A stretch of DNA of 64,000 nucleotides from Phocoena phocoena (GCF_963924675.1 NC_089239.1:35983818-36047817), one strand, 5' to 3'. Positions 12,941-25,150 are shown, numbered from the stretch's first letter. Made by a program: numbers and translations. Notes: generated from the sequence alone by a model not told the origin.

Positions 12941-13799
12941 ATGAAGTGTCGAGCAGAGGAGCAGGCTTGCGTACTGGTGACTGAAAGCAGTGGGTTCCCC
13001 AGGCTCAGTGGTGACGCTGACCTCCATTGGGGCCCCTGGGACTTGGGGGCCAAGGCAACCGACGTGCATCCAAATGCGCACACTGCTTGCTGTACCGTGA
13101 GCCGTAAAGTCCTTTGCCTCTGACCCAGGGCTCTCGTGTCTTCTGCCAGCGCTCATAGCAGCAACAGGCTAACTCATGCGGTAGTAATTCGGATAAAACA
13201 AAATCCTAGACCAAACAATACTTTATGGAAAGATAGAAGCTCTTCCATCAGTTAATATAAAAGATGTGTTCTGAGCCTTTAAAACCGACCCACTGTGCAT
13301 AGCACTGTCCTAAGTATGCTGATTATGTAATTAGATATCAGTATTTATACGTACTGTGCTTGACAGAGCGTACCTTTCATAAAATCATGGCAGCAGTAAC
13401 AGTAATTAAATCGGTCATTTTGTAGAATTATGTCGAGAATCCTCAAGCTATTAAAATCGCTTGACTTTTCTGCTTCAACTACAAAAATGAATAGAGAATA
13501 CATTTAACTTCAGCTTTCCTGTGGGGAGCTTTCTGAAGAGCACTTTCATATAGAATTAACAGTTTTATTTATTTATCTACCTCAGTCTGTGTTCTCCTTC
13601 CTTTCATCCTCTTTGTTCTTTTCTTTTATTTTGATTTTTATTCTCACTGAAGTTTTGAGAATGCAGCAGTTCTTTGTGGACCAGAAGCAGTAACATGTCT
13701 TTAAATTGTGGTTTTAACTCCAACCTTAAGAGATAAAAGGAAATTATGAGCACAGAAATCAATGACATATGACCTCTGAAGAATAGGGGTAGAAAAAAG
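12941..13799. other. Unique non-coding DNA
   Basis: No gene or recognised repeat. AT-rich after 13200, with a T-rich tract near 13560-13650. Confidence 0.4.
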
Positions 13800-14000
13800 T
13801 TAGTATTTATAGATCAGTTAGCAAGTGCCAGGTCCTTTTAAAGTGCTTTCAATGCATTATATCATTAAATCTCCCAGTAATCTAAGAGTTAAGTATTACT
13901 GAGGAAGACATTAAACTCTTAGAAAATGAAAGTAAATAGCGTTAGGTAAACAGCCCAAGTTCCTACTGTGGCAAAACATGAATCCAGCCCAGATAGATCA
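13800..14000 (-). repeat. MIR SINE fragment
   Basis: The block 'agcaagtgccaggtccttttaaagtgctttcaatgcattata' type sequence is the antisense of the MIR 3' half, followed by 'taagtattactgaggaagacattaaact' and 'taggtaaacagcccaag'. The order fits an inverted MIR. Ends are approximate. Confidence 0.6.
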
Positions 14001-14074
14001 GCCATCGACACCAAAAGCACTTAACCATTAACTCTTATGTCCAGGGAGAGTTAAAGCAAAGGAAGATAAGGCAG

Positions 14075-14471
14075 AGACTGCCATGTGTTCGTCAGAACCG
14101 ATTTTCCCATCTTCCTGGGCAAAAGACTACGTTTCCCAGCCCTCTTCTACCCCCTTGCATCTGGGCAGGAACGTAGGGCTAGTTCTCTCTCTACAGTGGA
14201 ATGTCAGCAGAGGTGATGGACCAGACCACAAGCGTGCCTCTGCTGTGATCTCTTTGCATCTACTTGCTAAAAGCAAAGGATTTGAAGGATCACAGAAGGT
14301 GACAGAGTCACAAGATGGAAGGAACCCAGGTCTCTGAGGCATCACATGGAAGACCCCCCACTGAACACCGGCAGTGGGCTGATATTAGGATGAAAAAAGC
14401 TCTTCTTACATTACAGCACTGATATTTCAGAGTTTATCCGTTGCAGCAGCTCACATTACCTTACTAACACA
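14075..14471 (+). repeat. Old solo LTR, MLT1-like (ERVL-MaLR)
   Basis: Recognisable blocks include 'gactacgtttcccagcc', 'gtggaatgtcagcagaggtgatg', 'acaagatggaaggaacccagg' and the 3' end 'gttgcagcagctcacattaccttactaacac'. That final block is typical of MaLR-class LTR ends. The expected polyadenylation signal is eroded. No internal region follows, so it is probably a solo LTR. Family assignment is by memory of LTR structure; ends are approximate. It is a non-autonomous retroelement remnant with no coding content. Confidence 0.5.
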
Positions 14472-14799
14472 GATGGAGATGACCAAGATATCACCAGTAG
14501 GAGCACTAGAATCTATTTAAATATTTGATAAAATCACGATGGCATTGGTTTTGGGGGAACTTCAAAAAGACTTGATTATTACTGTGCATGTGTGAACGAG
14601 CAGCTATTATTATTACCTTTACAAAAAGAAAAACTGTGAAAATATGAGCATGTTGGGAGTGGTGTAAAGATAGCTGTGCCCCGTTCAACGAACTGCCTCT
14701 TTTTAATTGGGCAGATGATTGAATCTCTGTGAGCCCCAGTTCCCTAATCTGTAAGAGGGAAGAATCCAGCCTCTTTAGGGCTGCTGTACAATTGCTGTA

Positions 14800-14905
14800 C
14801 TGACAGTGTGCACTCCTCGAGGACAGAAAGTGTCCAGTTTGTCTGTGTGTCTGTACTAGCCCTGATTTAGCGCATAGGATGTGTCAATACATATGGAATG
14901 AATTT
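14800..14905 (+). repeat. L2 3' end fragment
   Basis: The sequence 'tgcactcctcgaggacagaaag', then 'ctagccctgatttagcgcataggatg' and 'catatggaatgaatttctg', follows the order of the L2 tail (gagggcaggg ... cctggcacatagtagg ... ttgaatgaatg). Diverged. Confidence 0.55.
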
Positions 14906-15164
14906 CTGATGGAACAGAACATGATATCCTTTTAGAAAGCACTTTGAGTCAAAAGCCATAAATGTATCTATTCTAGTTGGCCCAGTATTAACATGTAGCA
15001 TTATTTATGAAGAGTCCAAGCAAAAGAAGTGAGATAGGATAGGGTCTCAGAAGCCTTATTTTAGCCTTTGGAGATAGTCTAAGTATCTAACTATAACTTA
15101 ATGATTTGGTAAGGTATGGTAGACTCACTTGCTGCCAAGGTTTCCTGCTTTGAAAAGGTAAATA

Positions 15165-15385
15165 ACTCACGGTGACTATAGTTAATAATACTGTATTTCA
15201 TATTAGAAAGTAGCTAGGAGAGTGGGTCCTGGAAGCTCTCATCAGGAGGAAAAAAAAGTTGTAACTGATGGATGTTAACTGGAACGATGGTGTCGATCAT
15301 TTTGCAATATATATAAATGCCAAATCATTACACTGTACACTTGAAACTAACATTAATGTTATGTCAATTATACCTCAATTAAAAA
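15165..15385 (+). repeat. L1MA-type 3' end
   Basis: This matches the well-known 3' UTR of old L1MA elements: 'ggtgactatagttaataatactgtattt', 'ctctcatcaggaggaaaaaaaagttgtaac', 'gatggatgttaactggaacg', 'gatcattttgcaatatat', and the tail 'tgtcaattatacctcaatt' followed by an A-rich stretch. Truncated at its 5' side. Confidence 0.8.
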
Positions 15386-15559
15386 GAAAGGAAGGAAGAA
15401 AGAGAAAAAGAAAGAACGAGGTAAAAAACACAAACCACATTAATATCATGAAACTTTATGCTAGATAACTAACTGAAACACAGAAATGGAGCTATGTCTT
15501 TATTAAAATTATGGAAAAAATGAAATTTACACTTAGTAAAGACTTAGAAGGGAACATAC

Positions 15560-15893
15560 AAAGGAGGTTGGATACAGTTTGATATGTTAGTGGTAGAATT
15601 ATGGAATAGTTTTTTTTTCCTTTCAGTAGATCTGCAGGGCAAGATGGGAGAAGTGTCTAGAGAAGAATTGAGGGGCTAGCTATTTAAGGCTCTGGAATGG
15701 GGGAAAAACACCTTTGGATTTCATTCTGTAGGTACTGGGGGTTGAGTAGGCATCACAAGATTTTTATATAGATCTGTGATTGACTCTGGCTTTTAGAAGG
15801 ATAATTTGTGGTAAGGGAGTGTGGTAATAGGGAGATAGGGTAGACCATTACTGCAACAATTCAGGCAATGGTGGCAAATGTGAATTTAACCAT
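15560..15893 (+). repeat. Old interspersed repeat, left part (interrupted)
   Basis: The stretch ends with 'accattactgcaacaattcaggcaatggtgg', a phrase found in a widespread old mammalian repeat whose family name I cannot state with confidence. The continuation ('gaaagcagtgaaaatgagg' and so on) appears at about 16970, beyond an L1 tail and an LTR-like block. The two parts therefore look like one older element split by later insertions. Confidence 0.45.
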
Positions 15894-15896
15894 GTC

Positions 15897-16418
15897 TTTT
15901 TTTTTTTTTTTTACATCTTTATTGGAGTATAATTGCTTTACAATGGTGTGTTAGCTTCTGCTGTATAACAAAGTGAATCAGCTATACATATACATATATC
16001 CCCATATCTCCTCCCTCTTGCGTCTCCCTCCCACCCTCCCTATCCCACCCCTCCAGGCCGCCACAAAGCACCGAGCTGATCTCCCTGTGCTATATGGCTG
16101 CTTCCCACTAGCTATCTGTTTTACTTTTGGTAGTGTATATATGTCCATGCCACTCTCTCACTTTGTCCCTGCTTACCCTTCCCCCCACTGTGTCCTCAAG
16201 TCCATTCTCTAGTAGGTCTGTGTCTTTATTCCCGTCTTACCCTTAGGTTCTTCATGACCTTTTTTTGTTTTTTCTTACATTCCATATATATGTGTTAGCA
16301 TACGGTATTTGTTTTTCTCTTTCTGACTTACTTCACTCTGTATGACAGACTCTATGTCCATCCACCTCACTACAAATAACTCAATTTCGTTTCTTTTTGT
16401 GGCTGAGTAATATTCCGT
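15897..16418 (-). mobile_element. 5'-truncated L1, 3' end only
   Basis: A poly(T) run at 15897-15912 (the A tail in antisense) is followed by 'acatctttattggagtataattgctttacaatggtgtgttag', the terminal L1 3' UTR. The element then runs through a C-rich 3' UTR and the last ORF2 codons, stopping at 'ggctgagtaatattcc'. It is the same family as the long L1 at 30.5 kb. Possible target duplications with a shared 'gtctt' motif lie at 15894 and 16418. It was dead on arrival. Confidence 0.88.
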
Positions 16419-16429
16419 CTTATTTTCTG

Positions 16430-16900
16430 TTTTCTGATGCTTTGACATCTGGGGCCTTGCTTACCCTGGAGAGACTGCCCTCCCAGGGTTAGCCGCTTTC
16501 TAGAGATAATAAATAACTGGCTTAGGAAGATGTTTTTTCAGTTGCAAACCAACCAATCCAGAGCCCCCGCCTCAGTTGCCTCCTTTATCAGACTCTCATT
16601 CTCTGGGCCATTATCCACATGCCCTGATCAGCCCCAGGCCAGACGCCAGACAGCTAGGGACAGCCCCTATGCTCAGGGCCCACTGAAATTATTCAGACTA
16701 GACAATAAGAAACGTGTTAACCCGCATTTCCCATTCCTTCCTGCAGAAACCACAGTAAAGGCTCTCCCACAGCCCCGCTTCCTCCCCTTTGCCTCCTGAG
16801 CGACCCGGTGCTTCCCCCATGGCCCTGCATGGCATGGCCCTCCCCCTCCTCTTGGGAACTGTTAGTAACAGACTTACCTTTTCAATGATAATAGTCTCCT
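16430..16900 (+). repeat. Candidate ERV LTR
   Basis: The block has LTR-like organisation: a GC-rich U3-like portion ('ttaccctggagagactgccctccc', 'accaaccaatccagagccc' with a CCAAT motif), then 'aaccacagtaaaggctctcc', where a decayed AATAAA-like signal precedes a C/T-rich segment. I believe it derives from a retroviral LTR of artiodactyl type, but I cannot name the family. It contains no usable reading frame for a viral protein. It sits inside an older repeat, next to an L1 tail. Confidence 0.4.
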
Positions 16901-16929
16901 GATCTGTTTCCTTACCATACCTCAAATTT

Positions 16930-17240
16930 TCTATTAGTACTCTAGATTTTAAAACAAGATGTTGTGGACCTCAATGAAAGCAGTGAAAATGAGGACAGAG
17001 AAAAAGATTGAGAGATGTTTAGGAGTCAGAATTAACAGGTTTTGATGGTGACAGGGTGTGTGGAATAAGCAAATGGGGGGAGAAGATGATTACTGACAGA
17101 TTTCTAGCTTGATGATACTGAGAGTGCTAAACTAGAAAAGGTTTTGAGGGGGAAAGAAACGAATTTGGTTTGGAGCTTGTAGAGTTTAGGTACCTGAAAG
17201 ACATCCACATAGAAATATCTAGCAGTTATAAAGTTGTATG
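16930..17240 (+). repeat. Old interspersed repeat, right part (interrupted)
   Basis: 'gaaagcagtgaaaatgaggacag', 'gattgagagatgtttaggagtcagaattaacagg' and 'ggtacctgaaagacatccacatagaaatatctagcag' are phrases of the same old repeat whose left part ends near 15890. Related diverged copies lie at about 38080-38400 and 45700-45970. Confidence 0.45.
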
Positions 17241-17954
17241 CCGCACCGTGGTTTTGAATCTTTTATCACCATGACACACAGTATCAAATACATTTTACAT
17301 CTGACCCTACACACAGATACGATTTCTTATTTCACAAAATAATACCCCTTTCTTTTGTGATGCTCTCTGACAGTTTTTGTCGTTGCCATCCATTGTGTTT
17401 CACTTTTAAATGTGAGTTGTAAGTCACCAAACTGAATTTATGAACTACTAAAAAGTTATAACCCATTCTTTGGAAAATACTGGTTGGGGCATAAAAGAAA
17501 CTTAGACTTGAAAAGATTTTGAAGCCGTAAATATACTGATGTTAGCTGAAGCTACGGGACATTTTCTGAGGGCCAGGGTGGGGAGAAGGAACGTTTCCCA
17601 GATTGTAGCTCTGTAGGATACCAAACATTTAAATATTTTAAAGCACATAGCGGAAGAGGAGGCAGCTTTTACTGGGAAAGAGTAGTAAATCTTAGTAGTA
17701 GAATCACTAATGTTGAGAAACCACCAAGGGAGGACTTCTCAAGTAGGCAGTAATCACAGATGCTGATGATACCAAATAATACGAAGAATAATGAGACTGG
17801 ATTTGTAATCTAAGATGTCATGGGTGGTAAATGAATGAGATGGTAAGTAGGTAAATGAGAGTAGGTTGCAGTGGGTGGAAAAGTGAACGGGAGGTAAAGA
17901 AAGGGAAGCAAAGAAGTTCGACTTCTTTTTCAGAGTTTGTTCTTTAAGGGAAAA
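17241..17954. other. Non-coding DNA, possibly more of the same old repeat
   Basis: No gene is seen. The G/A-rich style near 17640-17930 suggests further decayed repeat but gives no clear match. Confidence 0.3.
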
Positions 17955-17997
17955 AAGATCGATCTATCTACCTATCTATCTGTCTATCTATCTTTCT
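17955..17997 (+). repeat. (TATC)n microsatellite, imperfect
   Basis: Repeated tetranucleotides ATCT/TATC with CTAC and CTGT interruptions, within 'gatcgatctatctacctatc' and onward. Confidence 0.9.
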
Positions 17998-20441
17998 GAA
18001 TGACAGTAACTAGGAGGGCAGAAAAAGGATTCAGGTGAAATCCTTGAAACGGGCTGGTTTGTTTGCTAGGGATACATGTTAAAGACTGAATCAGCGTTTG
18101 CTGAATTTTTTTGAAAAGGGATTTAAAGAGTTAAGAGGAAATAGATGAAAGTGACCAACAGGTGGAAAAATAATAGCAACAATTATAATAAAATTATAGC
18201 CATTTAATTATTTCACTTGGAAATGGGTAGCCTAGAAACTAATAGCAAGAATCATATAATAAATAGGGCCCCAGATTAAGAGAGATGAAAAAGTCTTGTT
18301 AAATTGATATGTATTTGAATATATATGCATATACATATATACACATTTATATATTTTATTAAGAATGTATATAGAATTTCTTAGATGTAAATTGGTTTGG
18401 AGAGACTGAATGAATATAAGCTTTGTTAAGCCTAGGAATGAGGTTTAATGGAGATTGAGTAGGCTTTCTGAAATGCATATTATTAATACATATTTTGGAT
18501 GATTTGGAATCAGTTGCCTAAAAGAAATGGTAAATTACCCCTGGAAGTTATTTACAATTCTGTGAGTTTGTGATCTTAGCTGTGTTACAGTAAAAGTCCA
18601 ATCTAATATTGGTTATAAAGGTTTAACTAGAACCCGCTGTATAAACTTATCCTCATTTCAAACAAAACGTTTTTGTGATTCCACACACAGCTTTAAGAAG
18701 CAATTCTATAGTGATTGCCCTTACACCCTGCATTAGTCTCCAATTCAGAGGCTTACCGTGGTCTTGCTAGAGCAAATGTTTATAGTTTACTCAAGAAGTA
18801 AAGCTTGTAAATGCAAACGTCTAACATGGTGCTGTTCATTTCACCGCAAATCTAAATATACCATTGGTCAGCGATGACCCTGGGCACAGAGTTGGCTAAA
18901 ATTCTCCACCTGATTTGTCGTGGGGGAAGGGAATGGTGAGTAATGTGAACTGGTGGGAAATTGCACTGGATCGTCAGTCAGGAACTGCAGTTCTGTACCA
19001 CCTCAAGCAAGTCAATCTCATCTTGAAATGGGACTGAAAATAGCTGTACTTCCCATCTCATGGGATTTTAATAATTGTTCAATGGGATGAGTGTGGAAAT
19101 ATTTTGTTAAGTTTTCAAAAACAGATAAATATAAGGCAACAGTATTGTGATTTTCATGATTAGGTCTACCCAGACACCACCGCCAGATTTATTACAACAG
19201 CAAGTTCCAGGGTACTTCAACTCATAGCGATGTAGCCAAGGAGACTTTTTACTAGGGTTCTTTTTCCAAGTTACTGTGAACTCGGTTAGAGGTGGCCGTA
19301 CTTTCCCTGTTTATGCATTAGTGATAGAAGAGTTTTGCAGAGCTCTTTGAGCATGACTTCACAAAGTCATGGTATGTGAGCAGATGACAACTATGACATA
19401 GGATTAATGTATAATACCACAGGGAAAAAACCCGAGAAGTGACTAGTTCATGTTTTCTCTAAGTTTTCTCTGGGTTCATCCTCGTTGGAGTTAGAAGAAT
19501 GCGTGCACTTTATATCAGAAACAGAAGAATTTCAAGACAGGTAATTCCTTCTAGATTTTAGAATATGAGGCAGGTACAATGATTCTTAGGTTTTTAAAAG
19601 AAAAAAGAAGGGAATAAAAACAATCAGCATTTTTAAAGAACTTTTAACATGCAGCTAGAAGCAAAGGTAAGTCCAAACCCAGCTAAGAAGAGTATAAAAA
19701 ATATAAGTTGGACAGACTTACAGCAGCTGCCAAAAACACAATTTAAAAGTGGGGAAAAAGCTTCCAAAGAGTCATCATTATTAAACATCTCAGAGCTTCA
19801 CAGTAATTGAAGTCCGGCAGAGTCTTCTTCCTCTTTTCTGTAGTCTCTCTATTACCGTGTTTAAAAGAACAAAGTTCGTCGTAGCATAATAAACTGATAG
19901 TAAACGTAATCCAGGTCTAGGAGAAGAGTCGATGGTTAGCCAGTTTTTTATACTTTACTTGTGTAAACTTAACATTTGTCTTCAATCATTTCAAAGTATA
20001 TGTTGCACATGTGGGTAGTACCCCCAGAGTTTGAAATCCTATGAATGCACATAGGACAGATGAAGAAGTATGTAACTCGTGAAAGAAACTGCATGTGACT
20101 CTACAAGGAAATAAATGCAGGTAATCCACTGCATGTCCAGACTAGTGACCTGCTTCTCCTGGGTTCAGTGTACCATGACTTGAGAAAGAGGCCCCAGATC
20201 CTCTTTTCCTTGATCTTTTTTCTTTCCCTTTTCTTGTTCTCTTTTGGTTTTAAAGCCTCGGGATCCTCCAGTTCAGATACACAGACCTAGGTCCAAAAAA
20301 AGAAAGAAAATAAGGAAAGATAGTTACTGACTGTGTTACTGGGCCTCGTAGTAACAAAGCTCTTTGGAAATATCATTTGCGTCAGGTACACTGAAAACAG
20401 TCATATACCAGGAAACAGTAGCCAGTGGACTGGATGGTGAC
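17998..20441. other. Unique non-coding DNA
   Basis: AT-rich sequence with no gene. A degenerate (TA/CA) patch occurs around 18310-18350. No open frame above 60 codons deserves attention. Confidence 0.45.
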
Positions 20442-21061
20442 TGTGTTAGGCAGAATTCTACAATGACCCTCCAGATTCCCACCCCTTGGTGTACACACAC
20501 GCTCTGTACCCACTCCTCCCCATGAGTGTAAGTGAGATCTGTGATTAGCATGGAAAGCACTCCTATGATTATCTTACATTATATGGAAGAGGGATTTTGC
20601 AGATGTAACTAAGGCCCCGAATTAGTTGACTACTGGTTAATCTAATGGGAGATGGTCTTTGGTGGGCCTGACCTAATTAGGGGAGCCCTTAAAAAAGATG
20701 AGATGTAGCAGGTGCTCTCCAGGAGGCCTCAGGGAGAAAAGCAAACAGCTTGAGTTGTGAGAGCTGCCTGTGTGGAGAGGTGACCTCTAGGGCCCGAAGA
20801 CCTCCTTCATCCTGTAGCTGCAGGGAACTAAATTCTGCCACCAACCTAGATGAGCTTGGAAGGACACCTCGGTCAAACTCCAGATGAGAACAGCACCTTG
20901 GCTGATAGCTAGATTTCAATCTAGTGAGATCCTGAGTAGAGAACCCAGTTAACCCAAGCCCGGACTATCCTGACCCACAGAAACTGTGACATAATAAATG
21001 TATTGTTGCAAACAGCGAAGATCAAGGGCAAATTACTACTCGGCGATAGAAAACTAATATA
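20442..21061 (+). repeat. Solo LTR, MaLR-like
   Basis: This starts TGTGTTAGGCAGAATTC and ends with 'gatagaaaactaatata'. A polyadenylation signal AATAAA sits at 20993-20998, about 65 bases before the end. Recognised internal blocks are 'gggattttgcagatgtaact', 'gtgggcctgacctaatta' and 'gggaactaaattctgcc'. The flanking five bases are gtgac on the left and gtaac on the right, which fits a diverged 5 bp target duplication. No internal retroviral sequence follows, so the element is a solo LTR. The exact family is uncertain. Confidence 0.65.
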
Positions 21062-22149
21062 GTAACACAGAGGATAAAATCAAAGACTGCACGGGAATCC
21101 CAAACCTATTCAGAGAAGCACTGCGCTGTCCAGTGTGGTGTCCATGTGCCCCATGTGGCAGTTGAAACGGGCAGGCTGAATTGAGATAAACCGCACTGTG
21201 AATAAACACTGGATTTTGAAGGCTTAGTGCCAAAGAGAGAACGTAAAATCCATCACCTATTTTTATATGTTGATTCCGTGATGAAGTGATATTTTTGGAT
21301 AAATTAGAATAAATTAACTATATTATTGAATAAATTCAACCTGTGTCTTTTTACTTTTTTAATGTGGTTACTAAAAAATTGAAATTACATACGTGGCTCA
21401 CATGTATCTTTGGACAGAGGAGAATTTGAAAAACAAGAAAGAAAACAAAACTCCCATTCCACTACCCAGAAAGAACCATTGTTTATATTTTTATGTACTT
21501 CCTTTCTGTTATTTTCAAGGTATAAATTTTTCTTTCCCTCCACAGTTTATTCCATTATAGTGTCAAGAAACAATTATAGGACAAGAGAAAGACACCGCAG
21601 GTGAGCTTAAAATGTTTGCCTGAGATGTTACACTTGTTAAGTGAAGGAGCTGACCCCATGTCTCTCTGACTCCAAATCTGTTTGCCTCCAAAACCTACAT
21701 TCTTTTCCTACATATACCGCAATACCTCTCCCGAAAAATCTTTACAAGAAAAATGAAGAGATGACTCACAGTGTTATGTTTTGGAAAGTATTAAACACAG
21801 AAAGGAAACTCAACAGGGCCTGCAAGTTTTACATTATTTTGGAGTTTATATTTCTGGAGTTTCTGAGTAGTCACCAAAATGTTTATAGGGTTGATGGTAA
21901 ATGTTTTTCTAGAATATATTCACGAGGTATAGGTGGACAGAGGAGGGTGGATATAGTTGACTTTAGCAGCTAATGCTAGCAGTTATTACTAGTTATGTAT
22001 AGAATTGAGTAAATAACTGCTTTAGAGATAATTCTTTTAAAATGAAATTCACAAGAAGAAGAAGTTACAGGCACACTGGAAAGGAACTAAAACGTTGCAG
22101 AGTGTGTGATCTTGTGTGTAGAAAATCTTAAGGAATCTTTAAAATAATC
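21062..22149. other. Unique non-coding DNA
   Basis: No gene recognised. The 110-codon plus-strand frame at 21641-21973 shows no known domain, and it overlaps no repeat that I can name; it is probably chance. Confidence 0.4.
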
Positions 22150-22275
22150 TCCTGGAATTAATAAGAATTGAGCAAGGTCACAAGACACAAGAGCAATATA
22201 CAAAACTCAGTGGTATTCCTATATTCTGACAACAAACAATCTGAAAATGAAATTAAGAAAACGATCATAGCAGTA
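22150..22275 (+). pseudogene. Old L1 ORF2 fragment (reverse transcriptase region)
   Basis: Translation of the plus strand gives SKVTRHKSNIQNSVVFLYS followed by a QSENEIKKTI-like run. This matches the segment that follows the FADD active-site region of L1 reverse transcriptase. The corresponding residues in the young L1 at 30.5 kb are [17 protein letters not shown] and [11 protein letters not shown]. Only about 40 codons survive, so it is a fossil with no function. Confidence 0.75.
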
Positions 22276-23689
22276 AATCCAGCCTGTAGCCTAGCAGGGC
22301 GTTTCCACCACGGGTGGGTACAGTTCTCTGGCGTGTGGACGATGCCGGAGACGTGTATTTCGGGTGTTTTACCCTCAGAACACTTCGTGTGGCTTTGATT
22401 CCAGAATATATATTGCTTAGCTGGAGCGCTCCTTTCTGAATCCAGCTGACAGTAGCTCGTTTCACATCCAGGCTCTTTCAAAAAGCGAACACAAAAAGTT
22501 ATGCGTGAAGTCATTCCCACTTAACGTATGAGCCGGCGGGACAGTTTGCTGCTGCTTTTCATCGCACAGTGGGTGTTGGCATTTCAAGATAAAAACAAAT
22601 GTTTTCCCTAGAAGTGAATTTCCTTCTTTATGGATCAGTTTTGAACAAGTTAGTATAGGCTTGTATCTTCTAGAGAGTATGTGGTTTATTATTTCATAAC
22701 AGAATGGCTTAAAAGGAAAATAATTATCGTACCATGAATTCAGACATCATACACAGTTCCTTCCCTTCTCTCCTGGGCCATAGTTCTAATTATTTTTTCT
22801 AATGGTAATTGATAACCAGGTGAATTCCCTTGCTATGGCAGCTTTATAGAATTTTTCTTTTCTCTTAGCTTTCTTGGGAATAATAGAAAATCTCCAAGTT
22901 CAAATATATGTCAAAGTGATGTACTTCTTCTCTCCATAAATAATAACTGTACAGAAGTCTGGTAAAGGTGGCTTTCATTTTTTATTTCAGATTTGCATCA
23001 AAAAAGTAATGACAGTTAATTAGCCCTTGAAGTATCTAAAACTTCGAAAATATATTTCACAATCCAAGGTTAAGTGGGTCATCATCAGTTATGAAAGGAA
23101 GTATCATGCACTGTGTAGAACGTTTCACATATTTCAAAGTGTTATCTCTTGCAGGGACACGCACCTCACCATTCTTCAGAAAAGTGACATGCCAATAGAG
23201 AGATCTATACTGGCTTATCCTTTAATACCTGTGTAAAGAATAGGCTATGCAGACTTTTCTTCAGGGTAAGTTTCACACTGACTAGCGTAGTTGCCGTCGG
23301 TGTTAAAACATTAGATGAAAAGGTTTGTGCAGTTATAAATTACCATGCTTTGTATGTGCTTTTGAAGCAGCACTTCTTAATACCGCTGTATTCGCATGTT
23401 GAGTTTTAATTAAGAGGTAACTGTCACCACGGGTTGGCTGCAGAAGGCTACAGTCTCCAGCAGAGAAAGCAGTGTTGCTGTCAAGTCCTACAGGTTGGGT
23501 AGCAAATGGGGGGTCGGAAACATAAAATCAGACTATAATTAAAAGTGTGATAGTCACTTCTTTCTAATTTAATGAATAATAAAAAATATTTTAAATGTGT
23601 TCACTTATTTTTTAATCATTTCTTATTCCTTTTAATGGCTTTTATAAAAGTATTACGAATGTTCCTGCCCCAGTAGGAACTTGTTTTAT
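22276..23689. other. Unique non-coding DNA
   Basis: No gene or repeat recognised. A minus-strand frame of 120 codons (22158-22520) overlaps the L1 fossil in antisense and is not a gene. Confidence 0.4.
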
Positions 23690-24108
23690 TTTTTTTAATT
23701 TTTTATTAATTTTATTGGAGTATAGTTGCAAAGTGTAGTATAGCAAAGTGAATCAACTATACAGATACATATATCCCCTCTCTTTTGGATTTCCTTCCCA
23801 TTTAGGTCACCACAGAGCACTGAGTAGAATTGCCTGTGCTCTACAGCAGGTTCTCATTAGTTATCTATTTTATACATAGTAGTGTGTATATGTCCATCCC
23901 AGTCTCCCAGTTCATCCCCTCCCCCGTCATATCCATCTGTTTGTTCTCTACGTCTGTGTCTCTGTTTCTGCTTTGCAAGTAAGTTCATCTGTATCATTTT
24001 TCTAGATTCCACATATAAGCGATATCATACGATATTTGTTTCTTTCTTTCCGACTTATTTCATTCTTTATGACAGTTTCTAGATCCATCTACGTCTCTGC
24101 AAATTGAA
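23690..24108 (-). mobile_element. 5'-truncated L1, 3' end only
   Basis: A T-rich start is followed by 'ttattggagtatagttgc', 'agcaaagtgaatcaactatac' and the antisense of the ORF2 C-terminus ('ttccacatataagcgatatcatacgatatttg', 'tatgacagtttctagatcc'). It is more diverged than the copies at 15.9 and 30.5 kb and stops near 24108. Confidence 0.8.
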
Positions 24109-25026
24109 GTTTTGAGGAAATTTTTTTTTTTAATTTCAGCACATGGTTAGTTTTGTAAACTGGGTGATACAAATTCTGAACCATGAACCTTCTGATCCAA
24201 GATTTCATCTTTTCCTGGTTTTTCTTTGATTGATTTGAGCCAGGATTGTCCTTCCACGTTCACAAAAGAATTTTTCTTACAAAGTGACTTAGATCCAAGA
24301 GATGGATTGTTATACTTACTCTCTAGAAAAATCACTCAGAAAAGAGGCTCATATGAAGTTCTAACTCAGATGAGCTATCAAGAACTAGCGGCTAGGAATA
24401 TTTTATACATAAAGGTGGAAAACGAAGTGGAAATAATTCTGTATTATTTATTCATGGGCTCTTTTTATCCATTTTCAGGTGCATTTTGAATAAAACTTAA
24501 TTGTGATTTCCAGTCTTAATCCAGACTACACACACATAGATCAAAGGAAGAATGCTCTCGCCACAAGGCGGTGATTCTGATCAAACCTCACTGTTTTCCT
24601 TTCTGCTTTCACCCTGTCAACCAAGTGATCACTTCTGCTTTGTCCTTAATTAACTGAACCAATTATAACCTTTTTGGAACAGGCTATGAGATGGGTGGGA
24701 CAACCTCCCATGCCCGATTCTCCTAGTAAATTAGCAGGTACTGAGAAGGGAGAATAATTGCCATGCCGTAACATAACAACTTAACTTAAACTTAACGTAG
24801 TCTATCGTTTCTTGATTGAAGTATTTTAAATTATGGCAAATTTTATTGCCCAAGAGGAAGTTTTGGACAGCCTGAAAATGTTTGTGTTTCGTAACGGCAT
24901 ATCTTCTGATGTCTTTTATGATTGGCTTTGGTTTTGGGCAAAACTTGCTGTATATACTATACGCAGCACACCTAGATCGGAAGGGGTAGGATTTGAGCCA
25001 ATCCTTTTATTTAAAAATAATTTTTA
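24109..25026. other. Unique non-coding DNA
   Basis: No gene recognised. Frames at 24226-24489 and 24833-25027 on the plus strand (87 and 64 codons) lack known domains and upstream promoter signals. They are noted as uncertain only. Confidence 0.4.
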
Positions 25027-25150
25027 AGGACTCCCCTGGTGGTCCAGTGGTTAAGACTCCGGGCTTTCAATGCAGGGGGCGCAGGTTCCATCCTGGTCGG
25101 GGGACTGGGATCCCACATGCTGCATGACATGGCCAAAAAATAAAAAAATA
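25027..25150 (+). mobile_element. CHR-1-type tRNA SINE (short form)
   Basis: The sequence from 'gactcccctggtggtccagtgg' through 'gcaggttccatcctgg' to 'gacatggccaaaaaataaaaaaa' matches the short tRNA-derived SINE of cetaceans and hippo relatives. A second copy is at 43853. The A box (TGGTCCAGTGG) and the B box (GGTTCCATCC) are diverged. No clear target duplication was seen. Confidence 0.85.

Noticed and set aside
12655..13156. 142- and 160-codon minus-strand frames
   Set aside because: They run across a CHR-2 SINE. The same peptide-like runs recur at the SINEs at 4.3, 25.8 and 40.5 kb, so they come from the repeat.
24833..25027. 64-codon plus-strand frame just before a SINE
   Set aside because: Short, without known domain, and ends at the repeat border.
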